Source of the DNA: Candidatus Hydrogenedentota bacterium
GTDB taxonomy: Bacteria > Hydrogenedentota > Hydrogenedentia > Hydrogenedentales > SLHB01
Assembly: GCA_020849535.1 (NCBI GenBank)
Contig: JADLGB010000279.1
Span: 1 to 47,816, forward strand
Length of the DNA: 47,816 nt
Direction: 5' to 3'
Position numbers and translations under genes: made by a program. This document shows, in pieces, positions 1 to 8,643 of the stretch. The notes under the pieces were generated by a model. That model worked only from the letters and a program-made list of their open reading frames with translations. It did not search any database and was not told where the DNA came from. Every line of letters begins with the position of its first letter. The stretch's first letter is position 1.

Positions 1-453
1 AGGGAAAGGGTCTGCTCTGAGCTTGGGGGGAGCGTCAGGAGCATTAAGGTGCGTTGGGGTTTCTGGCTTCTCCGTTGAGTTAATGTCCTCGGGGCGCAAG
101 TACGGTATGAGAATGGCGGGCACTTCGACCTCGCCCTCTTGTGTCGGCTCGAATACGATGGTCTGTAGCACGATATTGTTCCCATCGCGCACAAACGCCT
201 TGACCGGTGACAGCTTCACGTTCGCCCAATCGGGCTTGGCAACCTCCGCCGGGAGAATCACGAAGTCTCCCGCTTCTCCTGTCCACGACACCTCGCACGA
301 GACCCGGTAGGGCTCTCCGATGCGAGCTGGCTGCGGATCGCTTTGAACCTTCAATTCCGGTTGTGCGAAAACCGCCGCACAGAAAAGAAAGGACCCCAAA
401 GCTGCCACCAAAACGGACACCCGATTCAACTGTCGAGCTACGAGTAGCTTCAT
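1..453 (-). CDS. Exported protein, N-terminal 151 residues only (BatD-like?)
   Basis: The reading frame opens at an ATG at 453 and runs without a stop to the left edge, so the gene is cut by the window. The first ~30 residues are a signal peptide (basic MKLLVARQLNR, then a hydrophobic stretch ending AAVFAQ, probable cleavage after FAQ). The mature part begins ELKVQSDPQPARIGEPY and looks like a beta-sandwich: it has the 'property of being well placed then effective pressure' pattern PxxARIGEPYRVSCEVSW and later VVFEP-type strands (IVFEPTQEGEVEVPAIL). This layout recalls BatD/oxygen-tolerance-type exported proteins, but too little is present to be sure. It is divergent from the YceI gene with a 660-bp gap between them. 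Existence as a gene is well supported by the signal peptide; function is a guess. Confidence 0.6.
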   Translation of the reverse strand, partial: MKLLVARQLNRVSVLVAALGSFLFCAAVFAQPELKVQSDPQPARIGEPYRVSCEVSWTGEAGDFVILPAEVAKPDWANVKLSPVKAFVRDGNNIVLQTIVFEPTQEGEVEVPAILIPYLRPEDINSTEKPETPTHLNAPDAPPKLRADPFP

Positions 454-546
454 GCCTGAAGAGAGCAGGTCTTGTGCCCACTCGGAGCCAAGTCTCAAGT
501 TATGTATCCCCAAGGACATAAAGAAGTTGCATGCCGCATGCCCTCG

Positions 547-586
547 CCTCATATGAGGTTTTGCGCTCCCTGAACCCCATATGGGG
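547..586. promoter_or_regulatory. Pair of 12-bp ATAT-centred palindromes
   Basis: CCTCATATGAGG (547-558) and CCCCATATGGGG (575-586) are both perfect palindromes with the same ATAT centre, 28 bp centre to centre. They lie about 95-130 bp upstream of the divergent exported-protein gene. They could be a paired operator or simply two small hairpins; no regulator gene is nearby. Confidence 0.3.
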
Positions 587-670
587 TACCGATGGCCAGT
601 TTCATGGCGCGTAGTGTCCTGCAGATTTGCAGCGGTCACCTCTCAGCGCGCTTGCTGCGAGAACGTACAG

Positions 671-699
671 GGAGCGCTGGCATTATTGCCGGCCTCTTC
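671..699. repeat. Hairpin repeat, GCTGGCA/TGCCGGC type
   Basis: The stem at 676-693 is GCTGGCA-ttat-TGCCGGC, preceded by GAACGT and GGAGC and followed by CTCTT. The same frame (GAACGT, GGAGCG, a GCCGGCA hairpin, CTCTT) recurs at 20326-20364, so this is a dispersed repeat and not a chance hairpin. Confidence 0.6.
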
Positions 700-1114
700 A
701 ATTCCCCCACGAATGCAGCCCCGCGCGATTCAACCGCCATGCCTTTTAAGCGCAACACAAAAGTAGACGGACAACACCACAAATCCGCCAAGGCGCAGGT
801 TGTCGAACCCATTTGCGCCTTTGGTGTCTTTGGTGGTGAGGTCTACCGGTATGACACGAACAGGAGTTCCACCGCCGAACATGACGGGCCGTTAGACTTG
901 CCTCGTGCCGTCGTGCTAGCATGCGTGTGTCTGCCCGGATCATGGTTCGGATGCCAGGATCGGCACGACGGACACAGTTGGCTCGGTGCCTGCTCAGTGT
1001 GGAGCATAGCCGTAAAGGCGCCACAGGGGGAGCTGGGCACGGCCCAAGGCCTCGTTGCCAGGCGGATTGGTTCACAGCAGCGCCCGTGAAAGCACGGGAA
1101 GGAGAGATAGGATT

Positions 1115-1882
1115 ATGCGACGTGCACAGTTAGTTCTGGTAACGGCTTGCCTGCTGGCTTTCGTGGCCACGTTTGGGGGATGCAATGGTTCTGACAACAC
1201 GACGACTCCTCCAGTCAAGGACGGCGGTGGGGCCACGACTGAGACACCGACTGGTGTGACGCCGGTTGTCCCGACCAGCCCGCCTGTAGCCGATGGCCCC
1301 AAGAGGACCTTTGAAATCGACCCCGACAACTCGGCCATCGAGTGGAACGCTCACGTGCCCATCGGTACCCGCGTCGGCGGCTGGACGACCTTCGAAGGTA
1401 CCTTCGAGATGACGGGGGACAGCGTCGAGACGCTCCAGGGTTCCGTGACGGTGGACATGAACTCGGCCTATTCGGATGCGGTCGAGATCACCAACAAGCT
1501 GAAGGGCGATGAGCACTTCTTTCAGCCCAAGGAACACCCCACGTCCACCTTCAAGCTGAGCAGTGTGAAGAAGGGCGCCGCTGGCTATGATGTCGTCGGC
1601 GATTTCACCATTCGCGGCATCACCAAGAGCTTTACTTTCCCCGCGGAAATCGAAGTGAAAGACGGAACGCTCACCGCAAAAGCCAAGTTCGACATGAACC
1701 GCCAGGATTTCGGGATCACCTATCAGAGTACCATCGGCGATTACGCTATCAACGACATCTGCCAATTGATCCTCGACATCGTTGCCAATGAGAAGGCCGC
1801 CGCTGCTCCCGCAGCGCCCGAGACTCCAGCCGCAGCTCCCGCAGCGGCCACCGATGCGCCGGCCGCGGCTCCCGGCGCCTAG
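1115..1882 (+). CDS. YceI-family lipoprotein
   Basis: A 255-residue protein starting at ATG 1115, chosen because AAGGAGAG lies 9 nt upstream; a longer in-frame start at 1055 has no such site. Residues 1-22 are a lipoprotein signal peptide with lipobox FGGC (Cys23), followed by a Thr/Pro-rich linker to about residue 65. Residues ~68-225 are the YceI lipocalin-like barrel: FEIDPDNSAIEWNAHVPIG near the start, GTFEMTGDSVETLQGSVTVDM, the KLKGDEHFFQPKEHPTSTF segment and the GDFTIRGITKSFTFPAEI strand pair typical of the family. YceI proteins bind long isoprenoid-type lipids in the periplasm; the ligand cannot be read from sequence. The C-terminus is an Ala/Pro low-complexity tail of about 30 residues. 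Monocistronic, followed by a terminator. Confidence 0.9.
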   Translation: MRRAQLVLVTACLLAFVATFGGCNGSDNTTTPPVKDGGGATTETPTGVTPVVPTSPPVADGPKRTFEIDPDNSAIEWNAHVPIGTRVGGWTTFEGTFEMTGDSVETLQGSVTVDMNSAYSDAVEITNKLKGDEHFFQPKEHPTSTFKLSSVKKGAAGYDVVGDFTIRGITKSFTFPAEIEVKDGTLTAKAKFDMNRQDFGITYQSTIGDYAINDICQLILDIVANEKAAAAPAAPETPAAAPAAATDAPAAAPGA

Positions 1883-1907
1883 ACTCAATTACGACGTGAT
1901 GCAAGGA

Positions 1908-1940
1908 GCGCCCGGCCTCGTGCCGGGCGCCTTCTCTTCC
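1908..1940 (+). terminator. Rho-independent terminator of the YceI gene
   Basis: GCGCCCGGC (1908-1916) pairs perfectly with GCCGGGCGC (1922-1930) across a 5-nt loop, followed by a pyrimidine-rich CTTCTCTTCC tract. It begins 25 nt after the YceI stop codon. Confidence 0.75.
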
Positions 1941-1972
1941 TGGAGGCAGCATGGCTTTCCAGGCAGTTGAAT

Positions 1973-2029
1973 GGGACTGACCCCGTCTTTCGCGTAGGCT
2001 TCGCGAAGCGAAACACGGGGTCTGTCCCT
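1973..2029. repeat. REP-like palindromic element
   Basis: A 57-bp imperfect palindrome: the outer arms GGGACTGACCCCGTCTTTCGC-type (1973-1993) and its complement (2009-2029) match at 19 of 21 positions, and the centre contains the perfect 12-bp palindrome GCTTCGCGAAGC. It sits between two convergent genes. From memory, elements of this word (GGGACxGACCCCGT) are common intergenic palindromes in environmental genomes; only one copy is in this window. Confidence 0.7.
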
Positions 2030-2045
2030 ACCCCGCGTCTCACAA

Positions 2046-2792
2046 CTATGCGTAGGGATTACACCCCTTGCCTGGCCGCCACCCAAACCACGACTTCAGG
2101 CGGTATCGCAGGATCATGAATATCATCGACATCCCCAACGTGAACGCCCGCACCTTGCTCCCCGTCACAGAAGATTCGCCCACGCGCTGGCGGTAATTTA
2201 CGGGTATCTCGATGAAATGCAAATCGTTGAGGATCGTCAGCAGCAGGATTTGAGGTCCGAAGGCCGAACCCCCAATCGAGAACTGCGGCGCGATGCGCTC
2301 GTAAGCCTCACGGTGCAAGAGCCTCATCGAACACCCCACGTCAGTCAGCAGTGTCGTATTGAACAGGAACTCCACCAACTTGCCCACGGCCCAGTTGCCC
2401 CACTTCAGGAACCACCCCATGTTGGCCCCTTCCCACACGAACTCCCGCTGCGTGCGCGTGCCGAACACCACCGGGACATCATCACTGTAGGCCAGCAGCT
2501 TGTTTATGTCGTGCCCGGAGAAGGTGCCATCAGGTTCCGCGATGATGAGCAGATCGCCTGTGGCCTCCGCGAGCCCCTTCCAAATGGCGTGGCCATAGCC
2601 CTGCCGTGTCTCATACACAAGCCGCGCCTGTGTGGGCCGGACCTCATCGTCCGTCCCCTCCGCCGCGTTATTGTTCACCACGACAATTTCGTCGACGAGC
2701 CCCGAACTGAAGAAGTCCTCAATCGCCGCGCGGATCGAGTCCTTTTCGTTATACGTGGGGAAGATTACCGATACTTTTTTGTCACGCCACAT
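2046..2792 (-). CDS. Family 2 glycosyltransferase
   Basis: A 248-residue GT-A fold glycosyltransferase of the dolichyl-phosphate-mannose-synthase-like kind. The N-terminus has the nucleotide-binding strand VSVIFPTYNEKDSI (about residues 7-20), then DEIVVVNNN, and IIAEPDGTF around residue 87 stands where the DxD-type metal site is found. YGHAIWKGLAEATGD matches the usual 'G.G.A...G...A.GD' helix. Residues ~120-160 and the C-terminal ~30 residues are hydrophobic enough to associate with the membrane. It likely moves a sugar from a nucleotide donor to a polyprenyl phosphate or envelope glycan. It lies 16 nt downstream of the polytopic membrane-protein gene, so the two are probably co-transcribed and cooperate (lipid-linked sugar made by this enzyme, transferred by the partner). 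Acceptor unknown. Confidence 0.85.
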   Translation of the reverse strand: MWRDKKVSVIFPTYNEKDSIRAAIEDFFSSGLVDEIVVVNNNAAEGTDDEVRPTQARLVYETRQGYGHAIWKGLAEATGDLLIIAEPDGTFSGHDINKLLAYSDDVPVVFGTRTQREFVWEGANMGWFLKWGNWAVGKLVEFLFNTTLLTDVGCSMRLLHREAYERIAPQFSIGGSAFGPQILLLTILNDLHFIEIPVNYRQRVGESSVTGSKVRAFTLGMSMIFMILRYRLKSWFGWRPGKGCNPYA

Positions 2793-2808
2793 GCTGTTTC
2801 CGCTTCGC

Positions 2809-4446
2809 TCACCAATAGGTGTACAACAACGACTCCGTCAACCACGTCTGAATCGCCAGGAATCCCGCCGTCACCAGGAGCGGCGTAAAGGACCGCGTCC
2901 GCTCGCACAACTGCTCCAGCAGGTGCGCCGCCGGGATGACGGCAAAGGGCAGAACGTACATCGCGGATCGTTCGCCCTCGCCCCGCGCAATGTACAAAAG
3001 GTTGAGGACGAACAACGTCAGGCCGAACACAATGAACAGCCCCTTGCTGCCAGGCTCGGGTCTGCAAAGCCGCCACACCAACAGCATGGAGACCGGAATC
3101 CCCGCGAAGTAGAACATGCAAACGGGATTCAATAACCGAAACGCCCAGCCCGGGAAACGGGGGCTGACAACTTGGAGATTCGCCTGGTCCTCATCAAACT
3201 GGGATTTGGCGAGCCGGAAGCACTCCACCACATCGAATCCCGACCAGAATCTCACCGCCAGATGGCAGCCCAGAAACGCGGCAAGCATCAGCGCGGCCGT
3301 TCGGATCACGGCGATGCGTCGCTCCGGTTCGAGTAGCCTCCACAGTCCCACAAATCCGAAGAAGACACCGATGCCAATCAAGGAGAACGACGTAAGCGAA
3401 AGCACGCCATACATGACACCCGCACACAACGCATAGGGCGTGGAAGGGCCATGGATTGCCCTCCAGAAGAAGTACAGCGTCCACAGTGTCAGCGGCATGA
3501 ACAAGATGTCGGCGCTAGTTGCCGTAAAGAGCACAATCGATGGGATAAGCGAATATAGTATACATGACATGATGGCGATGCGTGTTGAGAACAGGCAACG
3601 TGCAAGCAACCATAATGGTATTAAGGCTGTAGACCCTAAAATCACAGTCGTAACTGATAGTGGCCCTGGATTGGCGGAGAATATAATAATTGACATAATC
3701 CAGAGTATCGCAACGGGGCCGGGTGGATGGACTTTGCTGTGCATGGAGAGGTATGGATGCAGCTCGTTGTAAGACCCGAAAAGGGTGCGTATCCCCGACG
3801 TCTTTCCGATGTCGCCGATGTATTCATACTTGGACCGCTCGTAGGCGTCAGTCACCCCTGCCATGCCATCGCGGACCATTGCCACCGCGATGGAGAAGAA
3901 CGCCGTGAACAGGATCATGGTCACCAAGAACCAGCGCACCTGTCTCCTTGTCAGTTCGAAGTTCTTCCAAGGAAGAATGCGGCAGTAGGCCGCCCCCACA
4001 AAGAGAACGGCGAGCGTCAGGACCACAGGCATCAAGTGCCATCGAAAGGCGCTCCACCATGTGCCCCAGACGGTTGCCTCGGGGATGACTGACGCCACGG
4101 CATCATGGACGGCTAGGCGTCGCGTCACCAGACCACCTGCGACGATGAGAACTATAAGAAGCGACGCCCTGCGCCGCGAGACAACGTATCCAGGATTCAG
4201 ATGGCGCCAACAGACAAAGACCCCCAGGGCCAGAAGCAGAAATGCCGTAAGGATGGCCGCCCAGGACCCGCCCGCCGGCGCGAATAACGCGTGGAACGGC
4301 GTAGGGTTCAGATAGATCGACTCGAAGCCCACGAGCGCCATGCCTGCGACGAGAAGTGAATACCACAATGACCCCCGCACGTACAGCGACAGCAGACGCT
4401 TCGGAGAAGGTGCTCGCAAGGGTGCGAGTGCCTGCAAGCGCGTCAT
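2809..4446 (-). CDS. Polytopic membrane protein, GT-C glycosyltransferase-like
   Basis: About 545 residues with some 12-13 predicted membrane segments and the start MTRLQALAPLRAP at 4446; an in-frame ATG at 4536 would add 30 polar residues with no membrane character, and neither start has a strong Shine-Dalgarno. The loop SKVHPPGPVAILW resembles the HPPG/HPPL motif of PMT/ArnT-type (GT39/GT83) enzymes, which use polyprenyl-phosphate sugars, and the Asp-containing first loops (ATVWGTWW..., MVRDGMAGVTDAYERSKYEYIGDIG) lie where such enzymes keep substrate residues. It is followed at 16 nt by a GT2 enzyme, a pairing common for polyprenyl-phosphate sugar synthase plus transferase. The family call is inferred from topology and the HPPG loop; the specific substrate cannot be told. 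Confidence 0.65.
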   Translation of the reverse strand: MTRLQALAPLRAPSPKRLLSLYVRGSLWYSLLVAGMALVGFESIYLNPTPFHALFAPAGGSWAAILTAFLLLALGVFVCWRHLNPGYVVSRRRASLLIVLIVAGGLVTRRLAVHDAVASVIPEATVWGTWWSAFRWHLMPVVLTLAVLFVGAAYCRILPWKNFELTRRQVRWFLVTMILFTAFFSIAVAMVRDGMAGVTDAYERSKYEYIGDIGKTSGIRTLFGSYNELHPYLSMHSKVHPPGPVAILWIMSIIIFSANPGPLSVTTVILGSTALIPLWLLARCLFSTRIAIMSCILYSLIPSIVLFTATSADILFMPLTLWTLYFFWRAIHGPSTPYALCAGVMYGVLSLTSFSLIGIGVFFGFVGLWRLLEPERRIAVIRTAALMLAAFLGCHLAVRFWSGFDVVECFRLAKSQFDEDQANLQVVSPRFPGWAFRLLNPVCMFYFAGIPVSMLLVWRLCRPEPGSKGLFIVFGLTLFVLNLLYIARGEGERSAMYVLPFAVIPAAHLLEQLCERTRSFTPLLVTAGFLAIQTWLTESLLYTYW

Positions 4447-4660
4447 GAAACCAGCCCACGCATGCAGGGTATCTCCGCATTGGTGAGTAGTGCCCTTGCT
4501 TGAGGCGCACAGGGGGCGAGAGGGAGGTTCTTGCATCGGTTCCGGCGCATGGGCGCAATTCTAGTGATTGAGTCCCGGCATGTCCAGAATGGGCAAGAAA
4601 ACCACGCCTGACACCCATCAGTCTTCAAAAGGCACGACCGAACGAGGCAATGCGCCTTCA

Positions 4661-4878
4661 GTAGGGCGGGATTTGTTCCCGCCTTCTTGACGGATCCGGA
4701 TTGTGTAGGGCGGGATTTGTTCCCGCCTTCTTCACCGCCCCGGGATCGCCACCGCGCTTCTCAACATCCCGGGAATGCCGGAGTTCCCGATGGGCAGCAC
4801 GCTTACACACGTCTGGGACAAGACTCTTTCCGATTCAGGATTGAGAAGGCAAGATGGCGGGAACAAATCCCGCCCTAC
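4661..4878. repeat. Three copies of the GTAGGGCGGGA hairpin repeat
   Basis: Copies at 4661-4683 and 4705-4727 are direct and a third at 4856-4878 is inverted; each is GTAG followed by the hairpin GGCGGGA-tttgt-TCCCGCC. Copies 2 and 3 therefore bracket 4728-4855 as inverted repeats, like the ends of a small non-autonomous element. Further copies stand at 20251-20273, 47411-47433 and 47444-47466. This fills most of the 4447-5170 divergent gap, which has no gene. Confidence 0.85.
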
Positions 4879-4974
4879 TCAATCCGCCTTTTCTGTGCTC
4901 CATGCACCTTCGCAACTTTGTGCCTTGAAGGGGGATAGTATAGGTCGCGAAGAAGCGTATACTAGACATAGTGG

Positions 4975-5003
4975 TTGCCTGAAAACACCGAAATAGATAT
5001 AGT
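4975..5003 (+). promoter_or_regulatory. Sigma-70-type promoter for the tonB/tolB unit
   Basis: TTGCCT (4975-4980), a 17-bp spacer and TATAGT (4998-5003) form a good -35/-10 pair. The predicted start near 5010 leaves a 5' leader of about 160 nt before the TonB-like gene. Confidence 0.55.
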
Positions 5004-5170
5004 GTTTTGGTGCAGGTGCTTTTGATCCGGCCCAATGGATTGTGCCATACTTAATGTGCTCCAGATGACCGCAAACCGCCTTTCGGAAAAGGCCATACCG
5101 GGTGCGCGTCCGCCAAGCGGCGGGGTACCCAACGCCCGTGCAGTCAAGACTGACACGTCACGCTAGTTAC

Positions 5171-6001
5171 ATGCAGAATCGTTACGAATATTATGCTCTG
5201 AGCCAACCATCGCCGCTGTTGCGAAAAGCGGTCGTGCTGTCGATAGTCCTCCACGTCTTCGTGATGGTGGGCATGTCGTGGTCATTTTCCTACAAGCCCG
5301 AGGTGATCTACCCGAGTGTATTCGAGGTCCAGCTCATGGGAGCGGGGCAACCTGCCGAAGGGGAGCCCACGGCTGTGGAGCCGCCAGCGCCTCCGCCCCC
5401 GGAACCCCAGCCGGAACCGGAGCCGCCTCCGCCGCCACCCCCAAAGAAGGAGCCGGTGCCGAAGCCTAAACCTCCAGAGAAACCCAAAGAACCGGAGAAG
5501 CCGAAAGAAAAGCCCAAGGAGCCGGAGAAGCCGAAGGAAAAGCGCAAGGAGGATCCCCCCAAGAAGGACCCCCCAAAGGAGCAGCCTAAGGAAGCTCCCA
5601 AAGAGCAGCCAAAGCAGCCGCCCGCGGACGTGCCGGATACTGCGGCCACGGGAAAGCAGCCCGGGTCGCCTATAGCGGCGCCGGGAGTCACCATGGGGCG
5701 AGGATTCCCCACAGTGCTGGGCACTTGGGGCAGCTTGGTGCAGCGCAAGGTGGAGCGGGCTTGGGAAGTGCCCACGGGGGTGCGAATAGACCCGCTCAAT
5801 AACGAGGCTATGGTATCGTTCTGGGTGAACCGGGATGGAAGGCTCCTGGGTGAACCCGAAATCGTGAAGCATGCGAATGATCCGGCGATCGGGGAATCGG
5901 CTATTGCCGCGGTAAAAGCCGCGGCGCCCTTCCCGCCGTTGCCGGATGCGTACAATAAACCGGAAGTGCAAGTCGTCTATACGTTCGTACCCAAGTGGTA
6001 G
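5171..6001 (+). CDS. TonB/TolA-like energy-transducing protein
   Basis: A 276-residue protein beginning MQNRYEYYALSQ; I prefer this ATG to the in-frame start at 5102 because it places the single membrane anchor (AVVLSIVLHVFVMVGMSW, about residues 20-37) near the N-terminus as in TonB/TolA. Residues ~66-170 form a Pro/Lys/Glu-rich periplasm-spanning linker made of repeated EKPKEP/PKE units. Residues ~190-276 are a TonB C-terminal-type domain (VERAWEVP, VSFWVNRDGRLLGEPEIVKHA, AAVKAAAPFPPLPDAY, VVYTFVPKW). It would carry energy from an inner-membrane ExbBD/TolQR motor to the outer membrane. Directly followed, 22 nt later, by tolB, so a TolA role in the Tol-Pal system is more likely than a TonB role. 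No tolQ, tolR or pal is in the window. Confidence 0.85.
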   Translation: MQNRYEYYALSQPSPLLRKAVVLSIVLHVFVMVGMSWSFSYKPEVIYPSVFEVQLMGAGQPAEGEPTAVEPPAPPPPEPQPEPEPPPPPPPKKEPVPKPKPPEKPKEPEKPKEKPKEPEKPKEKRKEDPPKKDPPKEQPKEAPKEQPKQPPADVPDTAATGKQPGSPIAAPGVTMGRGFPTVLGTWGSLVQRKVERAWEVPTGVRIDPLNNEAMVSFWVNRDGRLLGEPEIVKHANDPAIGESAIAAVKAAAPFPPLPDAYNKPEVQVVYTFVPKW

Positions 6002-6023
6002 ATGCAGGGGAGGAATACCCATC

Positions 6024-7313
6024 GTGAGAATCCTCAGGTTCGTTTTGCCGTTTCTAGTCGTTGGTCAGTGCATGGCTCAAGTCTCGGGCACAATTGTAGG
6101 TGGCCCCAACGATGCGCGCATCGCGATCGCGGCCCCGCCGTTTGCGACAGTACCCGGCAAGGAAGCGCTCGGCTCCGAAATGGCCGCGGTGCTCTCCAAT
6201 GACCTTGAATTCAGCGGCCTCATTCGGCCCTTGACCCGGGATCTGTTCCCCGCGGGTTTCGCGGGCTTCACCAGCGACGCCACTCAGATCAACTTTGACG
6301 CATGGCGCCACACGCCTGCGAAGTTCCTCGTCCACGTTTACGTCACGTCCGAGGCGGGCAAACTTGCCGCCGAGTGCCGCCTGATGGACGTTTCAACGGG
6401 GCAGCAGGTCGTGGGCAAACGCCTCGCCAGTGAGGAATCCTGGTGGCGGCTGATCGCGCACCAATTTGCGGATGAAATCGTCCGCTACCTGGACGGTGAA
6501 CCCGGCATCGCCACGTCGCGCGTCTGCTACAGCGGCGGCACGACGGGCAAGAAGGAAATCTATGTCGCGGACTATGACGGCGCCAATGAGACGCAATTGA
6601 CCAAGCACGGATCCATCTCGATTCTCCCTGCCTTTTCTCCCGATGGATCGAAGATCGCCTACGTCTCCTACAAGGACCGCTACCAGTTCCTTTACATTTA
6701 CGACCTCGCTTCGGGCAAATCCACCGCCCTTTCCAAGGAAGTGGGCATGAACAGCGCCCCCTCTTGGGCGCCGGACGGCAAGCGCCTCGCCATGGTGTTG
6801 AGCAAAGACGCGAACTCGGAAATCTATCTCGTCAACGCGGACGGCTCGAATAAGCAGCGTTTGACCAACAACCCCGCAGTCGACTCGTCCCCGTGCTTCA
6901 GTCCGGACGGACGGCAGATCGCCTTCGTTAGTGAACGTGGCGGCAATCCGCAGATTCACGTGATGGACGTGACCGGCGCGAACCCGCACCGCGTGTCATT
7001 CCAGGGCGGCAAGGCGTATGACCCGGCATGGTCACCGGACGGCAAGTCGATCGCGTACGTCGTCGAGACAGGTGGCGCGGGATTTGAAATCTATGTGATG
7101 GACGCTGACGGCAGCAACCCCCGCCAGTTGACGGCTTCCGGAGGTTCGAATGAATCTCCGAGTTGGTCCCGCGATTCGCGGCACGTGGTGTTCAGTTCGA
7201 CCCGCTCCGGCTCTCCCGAGTTGTGGACTGCCAATGTGACCACGGGCGAGAACCGCAAGGTGGCCTCCATCGGCGTACGGGCCCAAGGGCCGGATTGGGG
7301 TCCCCGGCGCTAA
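6024..7313 (+). CDS. tolB: Tol-Pal system protein TolB
   Basis: A 430-residue periplasmic protein, the usual TolB length. The start is a GTG at 6024, supported by GGGGAGG 10 nt upstream and because it places a signal peptide (RILRFVLPFLVVGQCMAQ) at the N-terminus; upstream in-frame ATGs lie inside the preceding gene. Residues ~20-165 are the TolB N-terminal alpha/beta domain and ~165-430 a six-bladed propeller with repeated 'FSPDG..IAY/AFVS' and 'DxDGSNxxxLT' units (for example FSPDGSKIAYVSY, NADGSNKQRLT, MDADGSNPRQLT). TolB links Pal, peptidoglycan and outer-membrane proteins during cell constriction. It lies in the same unit as the TonB/TolA-like gene. Confidence 0.95.
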   Translation: MRILRFVLPFLVVGQCMAQVSGTIVGGPNDARIAIAAPPFATVPGKEALGSEMAAVLSNDLEFSGLIRPLTRDLFPAGFAGFTSDATQINFDAWRHTPAKFLVHVYVTSEAGKLAAECRLMDVSTGQQVVGKRLASEESWWRLIAHQFADEIVRYLDGEPGIATSRVCYSGGTTGKKEIYVADYDGANETQLTKHGSISILPAFSPDGSKIAYVSYKDRYQFLYIYDLASGKSTALSKEVGMNSAPSWAPDGKRLAMVLSKDANSEIYLVNADGSNKQRLTNNPAVDSSPCFSPDGRQIAFVSERGGNPQIHVMDVTGANPHRVSFQGGKAYDPAWSPDGKSIAYVVETGGAGFEIYVMDADGSNPRQLTASGGSNESPSWSRDSRHVVFSSTRSGSPELWTANVTTGENRKVASIGVRAQGPDWGPRR

Positions 7314-7323
7314 GCTGGGACCC

Positions 7324-8634
7324 TTGACGCACGGGGCACACATACGCGGTTTGTACGCAGGGGTATGCTGCGGGGTGCTGGCCGCGCTTGCGGCCTGCGC
7401 ACCGGTGCGCCAGAACGCGGCCACACAGCGGGAGAACGAAATGCAACCACATTCCCAGGCGACGCCCCTGCGAATCGGGGCTGCCTCCGCGATCATCACT
7501 CCGCCGCTTGGGGCCTTCATCGCCGGCGACCGGCAGAATCGCCGATTCACGGGCGTTCATGACGACCTCTACGCGAAAGCGGTCGTGTTCGACGACGGGA
7601 TCACGCCTGTCGCGCTAGTAGTTGTAGATTGCATAGGACTGCACTACCCAGTGGTGTTGAAGATCCGCGAGGCCGCGATGAAGAAAGTTGAAGGCCTCGC
7701 GCTGGCGCCCGAACGTATCATCGTACAGGCGACCCATTCCCATGGCGGCCCCGATGTCATCGGCTTGTGGGGTCCCGATGTCGCGACTTCCGGCGTCGAC
7801 CCGGCATACATGACGCGTCTGATCGACACTGCCGCGGAACAGGTCGCGCGTGCCGCCGCGGCCCGGCGGCCTTCAAGTATTCGCTTTGCGGAATCCCAAT
7901 CGGGAGAAGGCTGGGTCGTCAACGACAGCGAACCGGGTGAGGTAGACCGCTCGCTGGTGGTGTTCCAGTGTCTCGATGAGTCCGGCGAGTCTATTGCCAC
8001 CCTGACCAGCTTCGCCTGCCATCCCACGTGCATCGACGGTACCGTCAGCGAAGTGAGCGCGGACTACGTCGGGGCTTTCTACAAGGAAATGGCGAATGTG
8101 TATCCCGGCGAACACCTTTTCCTGCAAGGTCCCGTCGGCGGCTGGATCCAACCGGTGACGCCCGAGCGCACCTTCGCGCTCGCCGAAGACTACGGCAAGC
8201 GATTCGCGGCGGATGTCTTGCAAGCGTTAGACTCGGCGGAGCCAATGAAGGACACACGCATTCGCTTCGCAAACCGTGTGTTCGACATTCCTGTGGAAAA
8301 CGAAGGATTCAAGCAGATGAGCGCGGCTGGTATAGTCGACCGGCCCATCACGGAGATGGTGACCACGGAAGTGGCTTGGTTCGCCATCGGTCCCGCGCAG
8401 TTTGCCACGCACCCCGGCGAATCATCGCCGTACCACGGGTGGAAGACGAAGGAGTTCATGGACAGCGGACCCAAGGTCGTGCTGGGTCTTGGACTGGATG
8501 AGCTGGGGTATATTCTGAAGACCGAGTACTTTGAAGACGACGCAATTCCGCACGCGGAGTATTTGACCAGCATGTCGTTGGGGCGCGACGCGGGTCCAGC
8601 GATCCTGGCCGCCCTGGAAAAGGTCATTCCGTGA
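7324..8634 (+). CDS. Neutral/alkaline ceramidase-fold lipoprotein
   Basis: A 436-residue exported protein. The first 25 residues form a lipoprotein signal (GVLAALAAC, Cys25); the start is a TTG at 7324 or another TTG at 7351, as no ATG lies in frame before the signal sequence. The mature protein begins LRIGAASAIITPPLGAFIAG, the typical opening of neutral/alkaline non-lysosomal ceramidase domain proteins, and has the metal site VQATHSHGGPDVIG near residue 138 and FACHPTCIDG near residue 235. The length is far below that of full ceramidases (over 600), so it belongs to the shorter uncharacterised hydrolases of this fold that are numerous in Planctomycete-like genomes; the substrate is probably an amide or ester but is unknown. 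It starts 10 nt after tolB and smpB follows 9 nt after its stop. Confidence 0.7.
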   Translation: MTHGAHIRGLYAGVCCGVLAALAACAPVRQNAATQRENEMQPHSQATPLRIGAASAIITPPLGAFIAGDRQNRRFTGVHDDLYAKAVVFDDGITPVALVVVDCIGLHYPVVLKIREAAMKKVEGLALAPERIIVQATHSHGGPDVIGLWGPDVATSGVDPAYMTRLIDTAAEQVARAAAARRPSSIRFAESQSGEGWVVNDSEPGEVDRSLVVFQCLDESGESIATLTSFACHPTCIDGTVSEVSADYVGAFYKEMANVYPGEHLFLQGPVGGWIQPVTPERTFALAEDYGKRFAADVLQALDSAEPMKDTRIRFANRVFDIPVENEGFKQMSAAGIVDRPITEMVTTEVAWFAIGPAQFATHPGESSPYHGWKTKEFMDSGPKVVLGLGLDELGYILKTEYFEDDAIPHAEYLTSMSLGRDAGPAILAALEKVIP

Positions 8635-8643
8635 GGAACGCAC

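Larger units (their letters stand above)
454..1114. other. Gene-free divergent intergenic region
   Basis: No convincing coding frame is seen on either strand in 661 bp; the open frames here lack ribosome-binding sites and recognisable protein character. It holds two perfect 12-bp palindromes at 547-558 and 575-586 and one hairpin repeat at 671-699, listed separately. Promoters for the two flanking divergent genes presumably lie here, but no confident -35/-10 pair could be picked. Confidence 0.5.

Noticed and set aside
592..1089. A 165-codon open frame on the plus strand in the first gap
   Set aside because: No ribosome-binding site, no protein-like composition, and it crosses a hairpin repeat and the start of the YceI leader.
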